A DNA stretch of 64,000 nt from Prochlorococcus sp. HOT208_60m_808M21 (GCA_002026005.1 MWOX01000133.1:1-64000), one strand, 5' to 3'. Counted from the first letter of the stretch, positions 16,362 to 26,709 are shown. Translations and numbers: made by a program. The notes: generated by a model not told the origin, from the letters alone.

Positions 16362-18065
16362 ATGACTCAAACTACTACAGATATTGAAAAGTTCCAATAC
16401 GATCATATATTTAATTTAATCTTAGGTATTTTCAAATTTAGTGAAAATAAATATGGAAATTTCGTAAAAGATGTAATAAGAATTTTATTAGAGTTTGAAA
16501 AAAATGGTGAAACTATTATTGATGTTGATAATAGTTTAATAATCTTTGAATTATTAGAAGATGGCTGGCCCAATAAACATATAGATGTTCTAAAAAATAT
16601 AGGATTGATTGGTTCCCTTCATTCTCCATTCGTATTAGTAAATAGAAAATTATCCTTATCAAAATGGTCAAAAAAGATAGAAAGAGTTATTAATTCATTT
16701 CTAAAAAAAATAGATACTGATAATTTAATGAACTCAATAATTTATAAAGATGATAATAAAATTGATCAAATTAAAAATATATTTAAATATTCAAACTTAA
16801 TTTTCCTTCAAGGAGGACCAGGTACCGGTAAAACCACTTTAATAATAAAATTAATACTAGAACTCCTTCAAATTGATAACTTTTTAAATATTGGGTTGTC
16901 TGCTCCAACTGGTAAAGCTACAGCTCGTTTAAAAGAAGCTCTTAATGATAAAAAAAATATTTCCTTTAGCAAATTTCTAGACCAAATAGAATTTCAAACT
17001 TTACATAGATGGATTTTAAATTCTCAAAATAAATCTCTTAAGTTGAAATTTAAACTAAGAGAGCTTGATATTTTCATAATTGATGAAATGTCAATGGTTA
17101 ATATCGATTTAATTGAATCAGTTTTAAATTTGCTAGCAAAGGACTGTAAAATTATTTTAGTTGGAGATAAAAATCAATTGTCTCCAGTAAATAACTGTTC
17201 TATATGGAATTATTTGTTTGAATATTCCGATAATAGTTCAATTAAATCTTGTGTAGTAAATTTAGAAAAAACTTATAGAAATATTGGAGACATAGCATTA
17301 ATTAGTAGTTTAATATTTAATAATGATTTTTCTTTACTTAATCAAAAGATAAAAGAATTAGAAAAAGATAATAATTCAAAAGAAATTACTATTTCAAAGA
17401 GTAGAGAAAAAGATATTCCAAAGGATCTATTATTTTCGATTACAAGTCATCTAAAAAAGTTAAATATTTCAACTTCAAATTTAAGTAAAAAAAAATATAT
17501 ATTTGATGAGAGTATTGATAATTTATTGCTTAATGAAAAAGATTTAGTAGATAAGATATTTCTGGACTTACAAAGTCACTTGATTTTATGCGCAAAAAAT
17601 TCTGGAATATGGAGTGTTGAATATTTGAATGAAATTGTTTTTGGTCAAAAAAAACCCTATGACCTTAAAACTCTTAAAGAGGGTGTTCCGATCATGTGTA
17701 CAAAAAATAATAATCAACTTGGATTGTCAAATGGGGATATTGGAGTACTTATAGGTTTAAAAAATAAAAGAAAATATCTTTTTAGAAAATTTAATGATAA
17801 TAACGAAGAAATTGTCTCATTAATTGATCCATCTAATTTAGAAAATGTTGTACCAGCAATAGCCATTACTATTCATAAATCTCAAGGAAGTGAATCTGAA
17901 AAAGTAAACATTTTGTGGTCCCAAAATTATAGAAGAAATCAATATGCTGTAAAAGAAAAAAAAGATAATCAAAATATCTTTTGCAGAGATAATTTTGAAA
18001 GAAGGTTATTTTATACTGCTGTTACAAGAGCGAAAAAATCTTTAAATATATATTATTTAAATTAA
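16362..18065 (+). CDS. recD: Exodeoxyribonuclease V alpha subunit RecD
   Basis: RecD is the 5'-3' superfamily-1 helicase of RecBCD. The 567-residue protein has Walker A GGPGTGKTTL (about residue 150), the Q-motif region APTGKATARLKEAL, Walker B IIDEMSMVN, motif III VGDKNQLSPV, and late motifs IHKSQGSESEKV and FYTAVTRAKKSL. An N-terminal domain of about 140 residues resembles the RecB-interface part. The spacing to recB of one base indicates coupled expression. With RecB and RecC intact, the complex should be functional. Confidence 0.96.
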   Translation: MTQTTTDIEKFQYDHIFNLILGIFKFSENKYGNFVKDVIRILLEFEKNGETIIDVDNSLIIFELLEDGWPNKHIDVLKNIGLIGSLHSPFVLVNRKLSLSKWSKKIERVINSFLKKIDTDNLMNSIIYKDDNKIDQIKNIFKYSNLIFLQGGPGTGKTTLIIKLILELLQIDNFLNIGLSAPTGKATARLKEALNDKKNISFSKFLDQIEFQTLHRWILNSQNKSLKLKFKLRELDIFIIDEMSMVNIDLIESVLNLLAKDCKIILVGDKNQLSPVNNCSIWNYLFEYSDNSSIKSCVVNLEKTYRNIGDIALISSLIFNNDFSLLNQKIKELEKDNNSKEITISKSREKDIPKDLLFSITSHLKKLNISTSNLSKKKYIFDESIDNLLLNEKDLVDKIFLDLQSHLILCAKNSGIWSVEYLNEIVFGQKKPYDLKTLKEGVPIMCTKNNNQLGLSNGDIGVLIGLKNKRKYLFRKFNDNNEEIVSLIDPSNLENVVPAIAITIHKSQGSESEKVNILWSQNYRRNQYAVKEKKDNQNIFCRDNFERRLFYTAVTRAKKSLNIYYLN

Positions 18066-18171
18066 AAAATTATTTTTGAGAAATTTGTAATATCTTAACC
18101 CCAAGATGTTAGATTAATAATTCGGCTCTGTAAGGCTAATCAACAATTTAAGTCAATTTAGATATTTGTTG

Positions 18172-18200
18172 AATGCCTAATCAGAAGATTATTAGGCATT
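18172..18200 (+). promoter_or_regulatory. Perfect hairpin just upstream of the RNA helicase start codon
   Basis: AATGCCTAAT (18172-18181) and ATTAGGCATT (18191-18200) form a perfect 10-bp stem with a 9-base loop. The stem ends 4 bases before the ATG at 18205, so in mRNA it covers the ribosome-binding region. There is no U-tract after it, which argues against a terminator. A second inverted repeat lies just upstream (CAACAA 18141-18146, TTGTTG 18166-18171). I infer a translational control element for the helicase. Confidence 0.55.
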
Positions 18201-18204
18201 TAAA

Positions 18205-19986
18205 ATGGTTTTAAAAAAAGATAGTAACTCTCTTGGTAGTGAGCAGGAAAAGTCTCAGAATGAAGATTCTTCCCTGCTAGAGTTCAAGAACTTAGATAAC
18301 AAAAAAGAAATTGAATCTCAACTACTGGAAGGATCGAAAGGAGATTATAATGAGAATGGATTTCTCGATTTTGGGTTTAATCAATCGATCTTAAACTCGT
18401 TAATAAATAAAGGATATAAAAATCCAACTCCCATCCAAAAAGCTGCAATTCCCGAACTAATGTTAGGTAGGGATTTACTAGGTCAAGCACAAACAGGAAC
18501 AGGAAAGACTGCAGCTTTCGCATTACCATTAATAGAAAAACTTACAGATAATAAAGAATTAAATGCCAAGGTTTTAGTTATGACTCCTACAAGAGAATTA
18601 GCAACTCAAGTTGCAGAATCTTTTAAAAGTTATAGTTCTGAATCTACTAATTTCAAGACGGTTGCAATATATGGGGGTACCGACTATCGAAATCAAATTT
18701 CTGCATTAAAAAGAAAAGTTGACGTAGTAGTTGGGACCCCAGGCCGAATAATGGATCATATAAGGCAGGGGACTTTTAAAATTAAAGATATTAATTGTCT
18801 TGTTTTAGATGAGGCAGATGAAATGTTAAATATGGGTTTTCTTGAAGATATTGAATGGATAATAGATCAACTTCCGGAAAATAAGCAGATGGTATTGTTT
18901 TCAGCAACAATGCCTAGTGAGATAAGAAATATAGCAAAAAAATATCTAAATGATCCCGCCGAAATATTAATCAAAAGTGTCAAAAAAGAAACTCAATTAA
19001 TTTCGCAAAAATTTATTTATGTACAAAGGCATCATAAGTTAGATGCTTTAAAAAGAATACTAGAACTTAATAACGAGGGAGTAATTATTTTTGTTAGGAC
19101 AAAACTACTTACTACTTCAATAGCTGAAGCTTTAGAGAATTCAGGTCATACTGTGGCAGTACTTAATGGAGATATACCTCAAAATCAAAGAGAAAATACT
19201 GTAGATAGATTGAAAAAAGGATTTATTAATATCCTTGTCGCAACTGATGTCGCAGCTAGAGGATTAGATGTTGAGAGGATAAAACTTGTTGTTAATTACG
19301 ATTTTCCTTTTGACAAGGAAACATATACTCATAGAATTGGAAGAACTGGAAGGGCAGGTAGATCAGGAGAAGCAATTTTATTTGTTAATCAAAGAGAAAA
19401 ACATTTTCTAAGAAACTTAGAAAACTCAACAAGAACCAAGATTGAAGAAATTAATATACCAAGTAATAAAATAATAAATGAAAAAAGGATGGAGAAACTT
19501 ATAGATAATGTTAATGAGAGTTCTTTAGCTAAAGATGAAAATGAAGAAAATAAAGCTTTGATTATTGATGTATTAGATAATTTAAAAGAAAAATACTCTA
19601 TGGATGACTCAAATATTGCAATGGCGGCGATTAATTTAGTAATAGGTAATAAATCATTTTTTGTTAATGAAGATGATTCTTGGATTAATAAACAAAATAA
19701 TTCTGATCGAAATAGATCAAATAGAAATAGTAATAATCGTATGAGAAATTCAAATAGAAGAAATAATTATCAAAATGATTCTTTTGAAACTTACAAATTT
19801 AACTTTGGTAAATTTGATGGAGTTAGAGTTGCAAATATTATATCCTCAATTTGTAATTCAACTAATATAAATGGTAGATCCATAGGTAAGATACAGATTT
19901 TTAATGATTACAGTTTGGTAGATTTACCCAGAGATCTGCATAGAGAAACTAAAAATATATTAAAAAAAATTAAAGTCAGAAACTAG
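18205..19986 (+). CDS. deaD: DEAD-box RNA helicase (DeaD/CsdA/CrhR-like)
   Basis: This is an ATP-dependent RNA helicase that remodels structured RNA, typically in cold or stress. The 593-residue protein has a hydrophilic leader (1-50), the Q motif (GYKNPTPIQKAAIP), Walker A AQTGTGKT, PTRELATQ, the DEAD box in VLDEADEMLNMGF, SAT, ATDVAARGLD and HRIGRTGRAGRSG. An Asn/Arg-rich linker (about 500-520) precedes a C-terminal DbpA-like RNA-binding domain (FGKFDGVRVANIISS ... KIQIFNDYSLVDLP). A perfect hairpin sits 4 bases before the ATG, suggesting that folded leader RNA, perhaps a substrate of the helicase itself, controls translation. Confidence 0.95.
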   Translation: MVLKKDSNSLGSEQEKSQNEDSSLLEFKNLDNKKEIESQLLEGSKGDYNENGFLDFGFNQSILNSLINKGYKNPTPIQKAAIPELMLGRDLLGQAQTGTGKTAAFALPLIEKLTDNKELNAKVLVMTPTRELATQVAESFKSYSSESTNFKTVAIYGGTDYRNQISALKRKVDVVVGTPGRIMDHIRQGTFKIKDINCLVLDEADEMLNMGFLEDIEWIIDQLPENKQMVLFSATMPSEIRNIAKKYLNDPAEILIKSVKKETQLISQKFIYVQRHHKLDALKRILELNNEGVIIFVRTKLLTTSIAEALENSGHTVAVLNGDIPQNQRENTVDRLKKGFINILVATDVAARGLDVERIKLVVNYDFPFDKETYTHRIGRTGRAGRSGEAILFVNQREKHFLRNLENSTRTKIEEINIPSNKIINEKRMEKLIDNVNESSLAKDENEENKALIIDVLDNLKEKYSMDDSNIAMAAINLVIGNKSFFVNEDDSWINKQNNSDRNRSNRNSNNRMRNSNRRNNYQNDSFETYKFNFGKFDGVRVANIISSICNSTNINGRSIGKIQIFNDYSLVDLPRDLHRETKNILKKIKVRN

Positions 19987-19995
19987 TGATAGATA

Positions 19996-20289
19996 ATGAA
20001 AGCTAGCAAATATAATTTCTTTATTCTTGTGAACCTGATAATACTATTCAACTTCTTTAATAGTTATTATTTAGCTCAAACTAAACAAAATTCAATCATA
20101 AAATTATTTTGTCTGCAGAGTGTCAAAGAGGAGATGATGAAAGCAGAAATGGTATATAGTGAAGAAATTGCAAATGAAACTTGTGCTTGTTACTACGAAG
20201 AATTTATGCAAACTGCAAGTCATCATGATGCAAAAACAAAATGTAAATTAGAAACTAAAGAAAATTTAAATCATAGTAGAAAAATTTAA
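19996..20289 (+). CDS. Small secreted/anchored Cys-containing protein, 97 aa
   Basis: I do not recognise this protein. A hydrophobic N-terminal segment (about residues 8-27) can serve as a signal peptide or anchor. The remainder is charged and contains five cysteines (LFCLQS, ETCACYYEE, TKCKLE), so disulfides or metal binding outside the cytoplasm are possible. It sits 9 bases after the RNA helicase and 11 bases before the ABC exporter, in the same direction, and is probably cotranscribed with them. Confidence 0.65.
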   Translation: MKASKYNFFILVNLIILFNFFNSYYLAQTKQNSIIKLFCLQSVKEEMMKAEMVYSEEIANETCACYYEEFMQTASHHDAKTKCKLETKENLNHSRKI

Positions 20290-20300
20290 TTATTATTTGT

Positions 20301-22073
20301 ATGAGGTCTAAGAATAATCAAAATCCAATAATTAGACTTTATTTAAATCTGATTGAGGAAAGAAGGTTACTATTTTTTGCTTTTCTTAGTTCCATAATTA
20401 ATAAAATTTTAGACTTAGCTCCGCCTGTAATAATTGGTCTTGCAGTAGATATCCTTGTTAAGGAACAGAATTCATGGATTGCTGGTTTTGGAATAAAAGA
20501 AGTTCCAGCACAATTAATTTTTCTTGCATTTGCTTCAGGAATAGTTTGGTCTGGTGAATCCTCCTTTGAATATTTATATTCGATTTTATGGAGAAATTTG
20601 GCTCAGCTATCGCAACATAAATTAAGAATAAAAGCTTATGAGCATATCCAGGAATTAGATATGGATTTTTTTGAAAATGATAATACTGGAAGGCTATTAT
20701 CTATTTTGAATGATGATATAAATCAACTCGAGAGATTTCTAGACCAAGGGGCTAATCAGATTATTCAGTTATTTATAACTGTCTTAATAATTGGTGGCAC
20801 TATGATTTTTGTCGCTCCAAAAATCGCTTTATTTGCTTTCTTTCCTATTCCAATTATATTTTTTGGATCAATTAAATTTCAAAGGAAGCTTGCTCCAAAA
20901 TACAGAGATGTTAGAAATAAAGCTGGACTGTTGGCATCAAGGCTTAATAATAATTTAAGTGGAATTTTAACCATAAAAAGTTTTACTAAAGAAAAATGGG
21001 AACTAAATAGATTAAATAAAGAAAGTCTCGATTATCAAAGAAGTAATAAGGCTGCAATAAAATTATCTTCTGCTTTTATCCCTCTTATAAGATTTGCAAT
21101 TTTATTTGCTTTTATAGCGATTCTATTAATTGGAGGTTTCGAAACTTGGAATAAGAGGCTTGATGTAGGTACTTATAGTTTTTTAGTGTTTATTACACAA
21201 AGACTATTATGGCCTTTAACTACTTTGGGGCATGTTTTAGATGATTTTCAGAGATCTATGGCTTCAATAGATAGGGTAATTGATCTCATAGATACCCCTA
21301 TAAAAATAAAAGATGGAAAAATAAAAATTGAACCTAAAGATATCAAAGGAGAAATTATTTTTAATAATGTAAATTTTAATTATCCTGGACGAGATTTAAC
21401 TTTAAAAAACATAAATTTAAAAATTGAAAATAACTCAACATTAGGAATTGTTGGCTTAACAGGTTCTGGGAAAAGTACAATAATAAAAATACTACTTAGG
21501 ATTTATGATAGTAATAATGGGTCAATAACCTTGGATGGGGTTTCGATTAAAGAAATTAATTTGAGGGATTTAAGAAAGTGTATCTCTTTAGTAAGTCAAG
21601 AAACTTATTTATTTCATGGCAGTGTACAAGAAAATATTGCTTATGGCTCAATCAACCCAAGTCTTAAAGATATTATTAAAGCCTCAAAGATTGCGGAAGC
21701 ACATAAATTTATTGAACAATTACCAGATGGTTATAAAACTATAGTGGGGGAAAGGGGCCAAAGGCTCTCAGGCGGGCAACGTCAAAGAATTGCCTTGGCG
21801 AGAGCTGTTTTAAAGGATGCTCCAATATTAATATTAGATGAAGCAACAGCTTCAGTTGATAATGAAACAGAGGCTTTAATTCAAAAATCGTTATCTAAAA
21901 TCACAAAAGAAAGAACAACTATAGTAATAGCTCATAGATTAAGCACTATAAAAAATGCGGATAATATTGTAGTTATTGATAAAGGTAAAATAGTTGAAAG
22001 CGGAAAACATGAAAAACTATTAGATCAGAACAAAATATATGCTGATTTGTGGAATGTTCAAGTAGGAATTTAG
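20301..22073 (+). CDS. ABC exporter, fused permease and ATPase (MsbA/MDR-like)
   Basis: This 590-residue half-transporter has a six-helix permease domain (about residues 15-315) followed by a nucleotide-binding domain. Walker A is GLTGSGKST, the Q loop is in SLVSQETYLFHGSV, the ABC signature is LSGGQRQRIALARA, Walker B is ILILDEATASVD, and the H loop is in IVIAHRLSTI. It should work as a homodimer exporting a lipid or other hydrophobic compound; the substrate cannot be read from the sequence. It ends 14 bases from the convergent PsbP-like gene, leaving no room for a separate terminator. Confidence 0.92.
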   Translation: MRSKNNQNPIIRLYLNLIEERRLLFFAFLSSIINKILDLAPPVIIGLAVDILVKEQNSWIAGFGIKEVPAQLIFLAFASGIVWSGESSFEYLYSILWRNLAQLSQHKLRIKAYEHIQELDMDFFENDNTGRLLSILNDDINQLERFLDQGANQIIQLFITVLIIGGTMIFVAPKIALFAFFPIPIIFFGSIKFQRKLAPKYRDVRNKAGLLASRLNNNLSGILTIKSFTKEKWELNRLNKESLDYQRSNKAAIKLSSAFIPLIRFAILFAFIAILLIGGFETWNKRLDVGTYSFLVFITQRLLWPLTTLGHVLDDFQRSMASIDRVIDLIDTPIKIKDGKIKIEPKDIKGEIIFNNVNFNYPGRDLTLKNINLKIENNSTLGIVGLTGSGKSTIIKILLRIYDSNNGSITLDGVSIKEINLRDLRKCISLVSQETYLFHGSVQENIAYGSINPSLKDIIKASKIAEAHKFIEQLPDGYKTIVGERGQRLSGGQRQRIALARAVLKDAPILILDEATASVDNETEALIQKSLSKITKERTTIVIAHRLSTIKNADNIVVIDKGKIVESGKHEKLLDQNKIYADLWNVQVGI

Positions 22074-22087
22074 TATGAATTTCTAAA

Positions 22088-22645
22088 CTATATTAAGAAG
22101 TTAAATGATTCAATTACGTTACTAAACATACCGTCAACTTTATTCCACCTTTCTTCATTTGTTCCCACAGCGAAAGTGTAAAGTGTTCCTCTATCAATTA
22201 CGACAGTAGCTAATTCATGTCTTGCCTGTTCATTTAAATTTAATTCATACTCTAAATCATAGAAAATATGATTGGATGCCTCCCTCTTATTGGCATTTAT
22301 AAGGTTTACCTCTCTACCTGAACCTTCGGGTGCAATGACTTTATCAATTAATGTTTGACCTACTTCACTTGGGCTTCCTAATTGCTCTAATTGAACCTCT
22401 TTATTGACATCAGAAATAACTAAACTTAAGGTCTCATTACTATTTATTAAATCATGATAAATAATTTCAGGTCCTCCATCGACTTTTACTCTAGTCCATC
22501 CTGTTGGATACAAAAAGGCATATCTACCATCAGGACTTTGATAAGCTTCTAATCCTGCATTTAGTCCGCCACTACAAGCACTCAGTGTTAAGCATAAAAA
22601 AACCAAAAATAAATATTTGAAAGGGTTAAATTTAATATTTTTCAT
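22088..22645 (-). CDS. psbP2: PsbP-like lipoprotein (CyanoP)
   Basis: CyanoP is a lumenal lipoprotein that assists photosystem II assembly. The 185-residue protein begins with a signal peptide carrying a lipobox, LTLSAC, so the mature N-terminal Cys at about residue 24 would be lipidated and anchor the protein. The mature part has the PsbP hallmark YQSPDGRYAFLYPTGWTRV, then the VSDVNK and ELNLNEQARHELAT segments of the family fold. The gene is transcribed away from recR with a 103-base gap. The symbol is only a family label. Confidence 0.85.
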   Translation of the reverse strand: MKNIKFNPFKYLFLVFLCLTLSACSGGLNAGLEAYQSPDGRYAFLYPTGWTRVKVDGGPEIIYHDLINSNETLSLVISDVNKEVQLEQLGSPSEVGQTLIDKVIAPEGSGREVNLINANKREASNHIFYDLEYELNLNEQARHELATVVIDRGTLYTFAVGTNEERWNKVDGMFSNVIESFNFLI

Positions 22646-22748
22646 TTTGTTTGAAATTACTAACTAAAAACATAATAAGACATTAAAAGCAAACAATTAT
22701 GGCAATTCGGAATTTTGCGTCTAAATTATCTCTAGAAATAGTTTAATT

Positions 22749-23348
22749 TTGATTACTTATACTAAACCACTTTCAAAATTAATCGGTCATTTTGAGAAAT
22801 TCCCAGGGATTGGTCCAAGAACAGCGCAAAGATTAGCGCTGTTTATTTTGAAACAACCTGAAAGTACAATAAGAGAATTTTCCAAGGCTCTGTTAGAAGC
22901 ACATAGTAATGTTGGTCGTTGCAAAAAATGTTTCAATTTGACTTCAGAAGATGAATGCGAAATTTGTAGAAATACTGAAAGAAATCAAAAACTAATCTGT
23001 GTAGTAGCAGAAACTAAAGATTTGCTTGCTTTGGAGCGCGCCAGAGAATTTAAAGGTGTTTACCATGTTATTGGTGGTTTAATATCCCCAATGGATTCTG
23101 TTGGCCCCGAACTCTTAGAAATTAGAAGCTTGGTAGAAAGAGTTAGTAAGTCTGAAATAGATGAGATCATATTGGCATTGACCCCAAGTGTTGAGGGAGA
23201 TACAACAAGTCTTTATATTGGAAAATTGTTAGCCCCTTTTACTAAAGTTACGAGGATTGCATATGGGCTCCCAATGGGCAGTGAACTTGAATATGTGGAT
23301 GAAGTTACACTTGCAAGGGCCTTAGAAGGCAGAACAAAACTAAATTAG
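22749..23348 (+). CDS. recR: Recombination mediator RecR
   Basis: RecR acts with RecO and RecF to load RecA on SSB-coated single strands. The 199-residue protein has the helix-hairpin-helix [15 protein letters not shown] near residues 18-32, a zinc finger of four cysteines (CKKC ... CEIC, residues 58-74), a Toprim domain with [13 protein letters not shown] and [16 protein letters not shown], and the closing Walker-B-like [20 protein letters not shown]. The length is typical. It starts with TTG, matching the usual N terminus; no ATG is suitably placed. lipA follows after 3 bases, so the two are cotranscribed. Confidence 0.96.
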   Translation: MITYTKPLSKLIGHFEKFPGIGPRTAQRLALFILKQPESTIREFSKALLEAHSNVGRCKKCFNLTSEDECEICRNTERNQKLICVVAETKDLLALERAREFKGVYHVIGGLISPMDSVGPELLEIRSLVERVSKSEIDEIILALTPSVEGDTTSLYIGKLLAPFTKVTRIAYGLPMGSELEYVDEVTLARALEGRTKLN

Positions 23349-23351
23349 ACA

Positions 23352-24251
23352 ATGAGGGATAATAATCTAATCAAGAAAGAAAAAATCTTAAGACTCCCCT
23401 CTTGGATTAAATTTCCTATTAGTAAAGCTTCAGAATTCGAAAAAATACAAACACTCATCAAAAAATCAAATATTCATACTATTTGTGAAGAAGCAAGATG
23501 TCCAAATAGAGCAGAATGTTATGCCTCAGGAACTGCCACCTTCTTACTCGGTGGATCGATATGTTCTCGTTCATGTGCTTTTTGTCAGGTAAATAAAGGT
23601 AGACCTAGTTCTATCAATATTGATGAATGTACTCAAGTCGCTGAAGCAGTGAAAGTACTAAATTTGAAATATGTTGTTTTGACATCTGTAGCTAGAGACG
23701 ATCTCTCTGATCATGGTGCAAATTTATTTATATCTACAATTGATGAGATTAGAAAAATTGATTCAAAAATTAAAATTGAAGTTTTAACTCCTGATTTATG
23801 GGGTGGAGGCAAAAATCTTGATGAAACAAATAACCTTCAGACTGAGAGATTGAAGATGATTTTAGAAAAAGATCCAATATGCTTTAATCATAATCTTGAA
23901 ACTGTTGAAAGACTGCAAAAAGAAGTTAGGAGAGGTGCAAATTACAAAAAATCCCTTAGTTTACTAAAAAAGTCAAAGGATATTGCTCCTCATATTCAAA
24001 CTAAATCAGGCATTATGTTAGGACTTGGGGAAACATTGGATGAAATAAAAAATACAATTTATGATCTTAAAAAAATAGATTGTGATCAAATTACAATTGG
24101 TCAATATTTAAGGCCCTCATTTAATCATTTGGCAGTTAAGAAATATTGGGATCCATCAGAGTTTGAATATTTATATCGCTTCTCTAAGGAAATAGGATTC
24201 AAAAAAGTATCTTCTGGCCCTTTAGTTAGAAGTAGTTATCACGCGGGTTAA
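23352..24251 (+). CDS. lipA: Lipoyl synthase LipA
   Basis: LipA inserts two sulfur atoms into octanoyl chains on lipoate-dependent enzymes. The 299-residue protein has the auxiliary-cluster cysteines in CEEARCPNRAEC, the radical-SAM motif CSRSCAFC (CxxxCxxC), and the late RSSY motif in GPLVRSSYHAG that provides the serine ligand. Length and motif order are as in the family. It follows recR by 3 bases. Its TAA overlaps the stop codon of the opposing gene inside TTAA at 24248-24251. Confidence 0.97.
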   Translation: MRDNNLIKKEKILRLPSWIKFPISKASEFEKIQTLIKKSNIHTICEEARCPNRAECYASGTATFLLGGSICSRSCAFCQVNKGRPSSINIDECTQVAEAVKVLNLKYVVLTSVARDDLSDHGANLFISTIDEIRKIDSKIKIEVLTPDLWGGGKNLDETNNLQTERLKMILEKDPICFNHNLETVERLQKEVRRGANYKKSLSLLKKSKDIAPHIQTKSGIMLGLGETLDEIKNTIYDLKKIDCDQITIGQYLRPSFNHLAVKKYWDPSEFEYLYRFSKEIGFKKVSSGPLVRSSYHAG

Positions 24252-24748
24252 CTTTCTTCAATTAACGAGAGTTTCTTTTCGAGTCTTTTCAATATGGAAA
24301 TACATTCCCCGTTCATAAGTGTACCTGCACCACCCCAAATCAATCTTAATAAAAGATCTACTGGGCTAGAACCAACTTCTTTGACAATTTTGAATCCTAT
24401 TAAATTGAAATATCTTACAAGTTTTTTACTATATCCTTCACTATCAAAAATGGCTAAAAGTCTTACTTTGTTGCTTGATTTTTTTTCAATTGCCCAAGCC
24501 ATAGTTGTTGCCCATATTAATTCCGAAACAAAAGCAGGAGCTTTACTAAGGATTCTTAATGTATCAAGCTGAATACCTTGTTTATTTAAATAAGTCCAAC
24601 CTTTCATTTCCGCCCAAATCTTAATTATGTTATCTTTCTGTTCTGCAATCACGATTCTAAAGAAACATAATCCGATAGTTTCTCTAACTTGAATTTTAAT
24701 TAATAATCCAATGGAACCTGCTAATTTTTCTAATTCTTCAACTTTCAT
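24248..24748 (-). CDS. Conserved hypothetical protein, 166 aa
   Basis: I cannot name this protein. It appears soluble with mixed alpha/beta structure. The segment VRLLAIFDSEGYSKKLVRYFNLIGFKIVKEVG faintly recalls the second half of a GNAT acetyltransferase, where a helix precedes a GF-containing strand, but I see no clear acetyl-CoA loop, so this is only a hint. A conserved-looking LLLRLIWGGAGTLMNGEC block near the C terminus is distinctive. The gene starts 11 bases after the trhO stop on the same strand, suggesting it is the last gene of the lysA-cdaA-uppS-bioB-trhO transcript. Confidence 0.7.
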   Translation of the reverse strand: MKVEELEKLAGSIGLLIKIQVRETIGLCFFRIVIAEQKDNIIKIWAEMKGWTYLNKQGIQLDTLRILSKAPAFVSELIWATTMAWAIEKKSSNKVRLLAIFDSEGYSKKLVRYFNLIGFKIVKEVGSSPVDLLLRLIWGGAGTLMNGECISILKRLEKKLSLIEES

Positions 24749-24759
24749 GATTTTGAAAA

Positions 24760-25692
24760 TTAGTCCTCATAGATATTATGATTTTCCACTTTTGATCTAT
24801 CAATTTGTTTTTGTCTCTCTTCAAACCTTTTCCTGTCATCATCGCTGAATTGGTCTATGCAGAAATGACATTGGATACCCTTTCTATATTCTTTCCTTTC
24901 TTGATCTTGAATTGAAATTGGCATTCCACATGCATGACAAATCGAGTAAGAGCCTTTTTCTAAATCTTGATCTAAAGCAACTCTTTTATCAAAAACATAA
25001 CATTCACCTTCAAATAAGTTTTTTTCTTTTGGTGTGTCGACAAGGTATTGCAGGATACCCCCTTGTAGGTGATAAATATTTTTATAACCTTTTTTTTTCA
25101 GCAAACTAGTAGCTTTTTCACATCTTATTCCTCCGGTACAAAACATTGCTATATTTGTATTCTGTTTATTTTCTAAATGGGTTTCTAAATGATCATCTAC
25201 CCACTTGGGGAATTCGCTAAAGTTGCTTGTATTTGGGTTTATAGAGTTCTGAAATGTACCTAAAGAAACCTCATAATGATTTCTAGTATCAATGACTATT
25301 GTATTTTGATTTTTAATTAACTTATTCCAATCAGCTGAGTCAATATAGGTCCCATTATTTTCTGCAGGGTTTATTTCAGGGACACCCATGGTAACTATTT
25401 CTTTTTTGATTTTTATTTTTAATTTTTTGAAGATTTTCTCTTTTGAGAAGTTTACTTTAATATTCAAATTTCTATTAGCTGCATATTGATTAAGTAAATT
25501 AATAACAAAATCAATTACATTTTTCTCGGCACAAATAGTTCCATTCATACCCTCACTTGCAAAAATTAACAAGCCTGAAAGATCATTCTCATTTTCGATT
25601 TCTAATAATTTATTTTTTAGATCAAGAATTAAGTTTTCTTGAAATGGGAAGAAAGAGTAAAGAGAAACTATTTTATAATTTTTGCCTTTCAT
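24760..25692 (-). CDS. trhO: tRNA uridine-34 hydroxylase, rhodanese family (TrhO/YceA)
   Basis: TrhO forms 5-hydroxyuridine at the tRNA wobble position. The 310-residue protein has an N-terminal acylphosphatase-like region ([12 protein letters not shown]), a central rhodanese domain with the active-site loop [12 protein letters not shown] and [13 protein letters not shown], and a C-terminal zinc-type cysteine pair set (CHACG ... CHFC). The length is standard. Its ATG overlaps the TGA of bioB (ATGA, 25689-25692), a sign of translational coupling. Confidence 0.9.
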   Translation of the reverse strand: MKGKNYKIVSLYSFFPFQENLILDLKNKLLEIENENDLSGLLIFASEGMNGTICAEKNVIDFVINLLNQYAANRNLNIKVNFSKEKIFKKLKIKIKKEIVTMGVPEINPAENNGTYIDSADWNKLIKNQNTIVIDTRNHYEVSLGTFQNSINPNTSNFSEFPKWVDDHLETHLENKQNTNIAMFCTGGIRCEKATSLLKKKGYKNIYHLQGGILQYLVDTPKEKNLFEGECYVFDKRVALDQDLEKGSYSICHACGMPISIQDQERKEYRKGIQCHFCIDQFSDDDRKRFEERQKQIDRSKVENHNIYED

Positions 25693-26696
25693 AAAGAAGA
25701 TAATGTTTTTTCATAAGTTTCAAAATCTTTGTTAAATGATACTCCAACCTCTTTAAGAAGTTTTCTGTCTGATTGGAAAGATGGATTTGAAGTTGTGAGT
25801 AACTCATCTCCATAAAAAATTGAATTTGCCCCACATTGAAAACATAATATTTGGGCTTCTTTTGAAAGCTTTTCTCTCCCTGCACTTAGTCTTATTTTAC
25901 TTTTAGGCATAAGAATTCTTGCCGTAGCTATCATTCTTATCATTTCAATAGAATCAATATCTTTATTATCTTCTAAACCAGTGCCTTCAATAGCTACTAA
26001 TGAATTTATTGGAACACTTTCAGGGTGTGGATTCATGTTTGAAAGCACTTCCAAAAGAGATGCTCTATCGCCATTAGTTTCACCCAAACCTATTATTCCT
26101 CCACAACAAACATTTATTCCTGCATTTCTTACTCTTTTGATAGTGTCTAGTCTGTCTTGATAAGTTCTAGTCGTAATAATATTTTTATAATGCTCAGGAC
26201 TAGTATCAAGATTGTGGTTATACGCGGTCAAGCCTGCATCAGCCAGTCTGGAAGCTTGTTTTTCTGTTAGCATCCCCGCAGTAACGCATGCTTCCATCCC
26301 TAAATCCCTCACACCGCTAACCATCTCCAACATTGCATTAAAAGATTTCCCATCTCTAATTTCTCTCCACGCCCAACCCATACAAAACCTATCTGCACCC
26401 TCATTTTTTGCTACTTGAGCTCTTGCTAAAACCTCTTTAACTTGAAACTGTGGATGACTTTTGATTTCGCTAGCACTATAAATTGATTGGCTACAGTACG
26501 AACAATTTTCCTCGCATCCACCAGTCTTTACGCTGAACAATGATGCTAATTGAATATCGTATTTGTTAAATTTCCTGTGAACGGTTTGTGATTCCCACAT
26601 TAAATCAATAAGAGGCATATTTAGTATTTTCAAAATCTCTGCTTTATTCCAATCGAACCTAATTTCTTTTAATAACTGATTATTCGAATTAGCCAT
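25689..26696 (-). CDS. bioB: Biotin synthase BioB
   Basis: BioB inserts sulfur into dethiobiotin in the last step of biotin synthesis. The radical-SAM motif is [11 protein letters not shown] (CxxxCxxC), followed by [39 protein letters not shown] and the [10 protein letters not shown] block with the [2Fe-2S]-ligand Arg. The frame is open upstream to an ATG at 26735, but that would overlap uppS by 26 bases and add 13 residues. I prefer the ATG at 26696 ([18 protein letters not shown]), giving 335 residues, 13 bases after uppS. The far C-terminal part ends in KTLSSL. Confidence 0.93.
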   Translation of the reverse strand: MANSNNQLLKEIRFDWNKAEILKILNMPLIDLMWESQTVHRKFNKYDIQLASLFSVKTGGCEENCSYCSQSIYSASEIKSHPQFQVKEVLARAQVAKNEGADRFCMGWAWREIRDGKSFNAMLEMVSGVRDLGMEACVTAGMLTEKQASRLADAGLTAYNHNLDTSPEHYKNIITTRTYQDRLDTIKRVRNAGINVCCGGIIGLGETNGDRASLLEVLSNMNPHPESVPINSLVAIEGTGLEDNKDIDSIEMIRMIATARILMPKSKIRLSAGREKLSKEAQILCFQCGANSIFYGDELLTTSNPSFQSDRKLLKEVGVSFNKDFETYEKTLSSL

Positions 26697-26709
26697 TTTT
26701 ATTAGGAAT

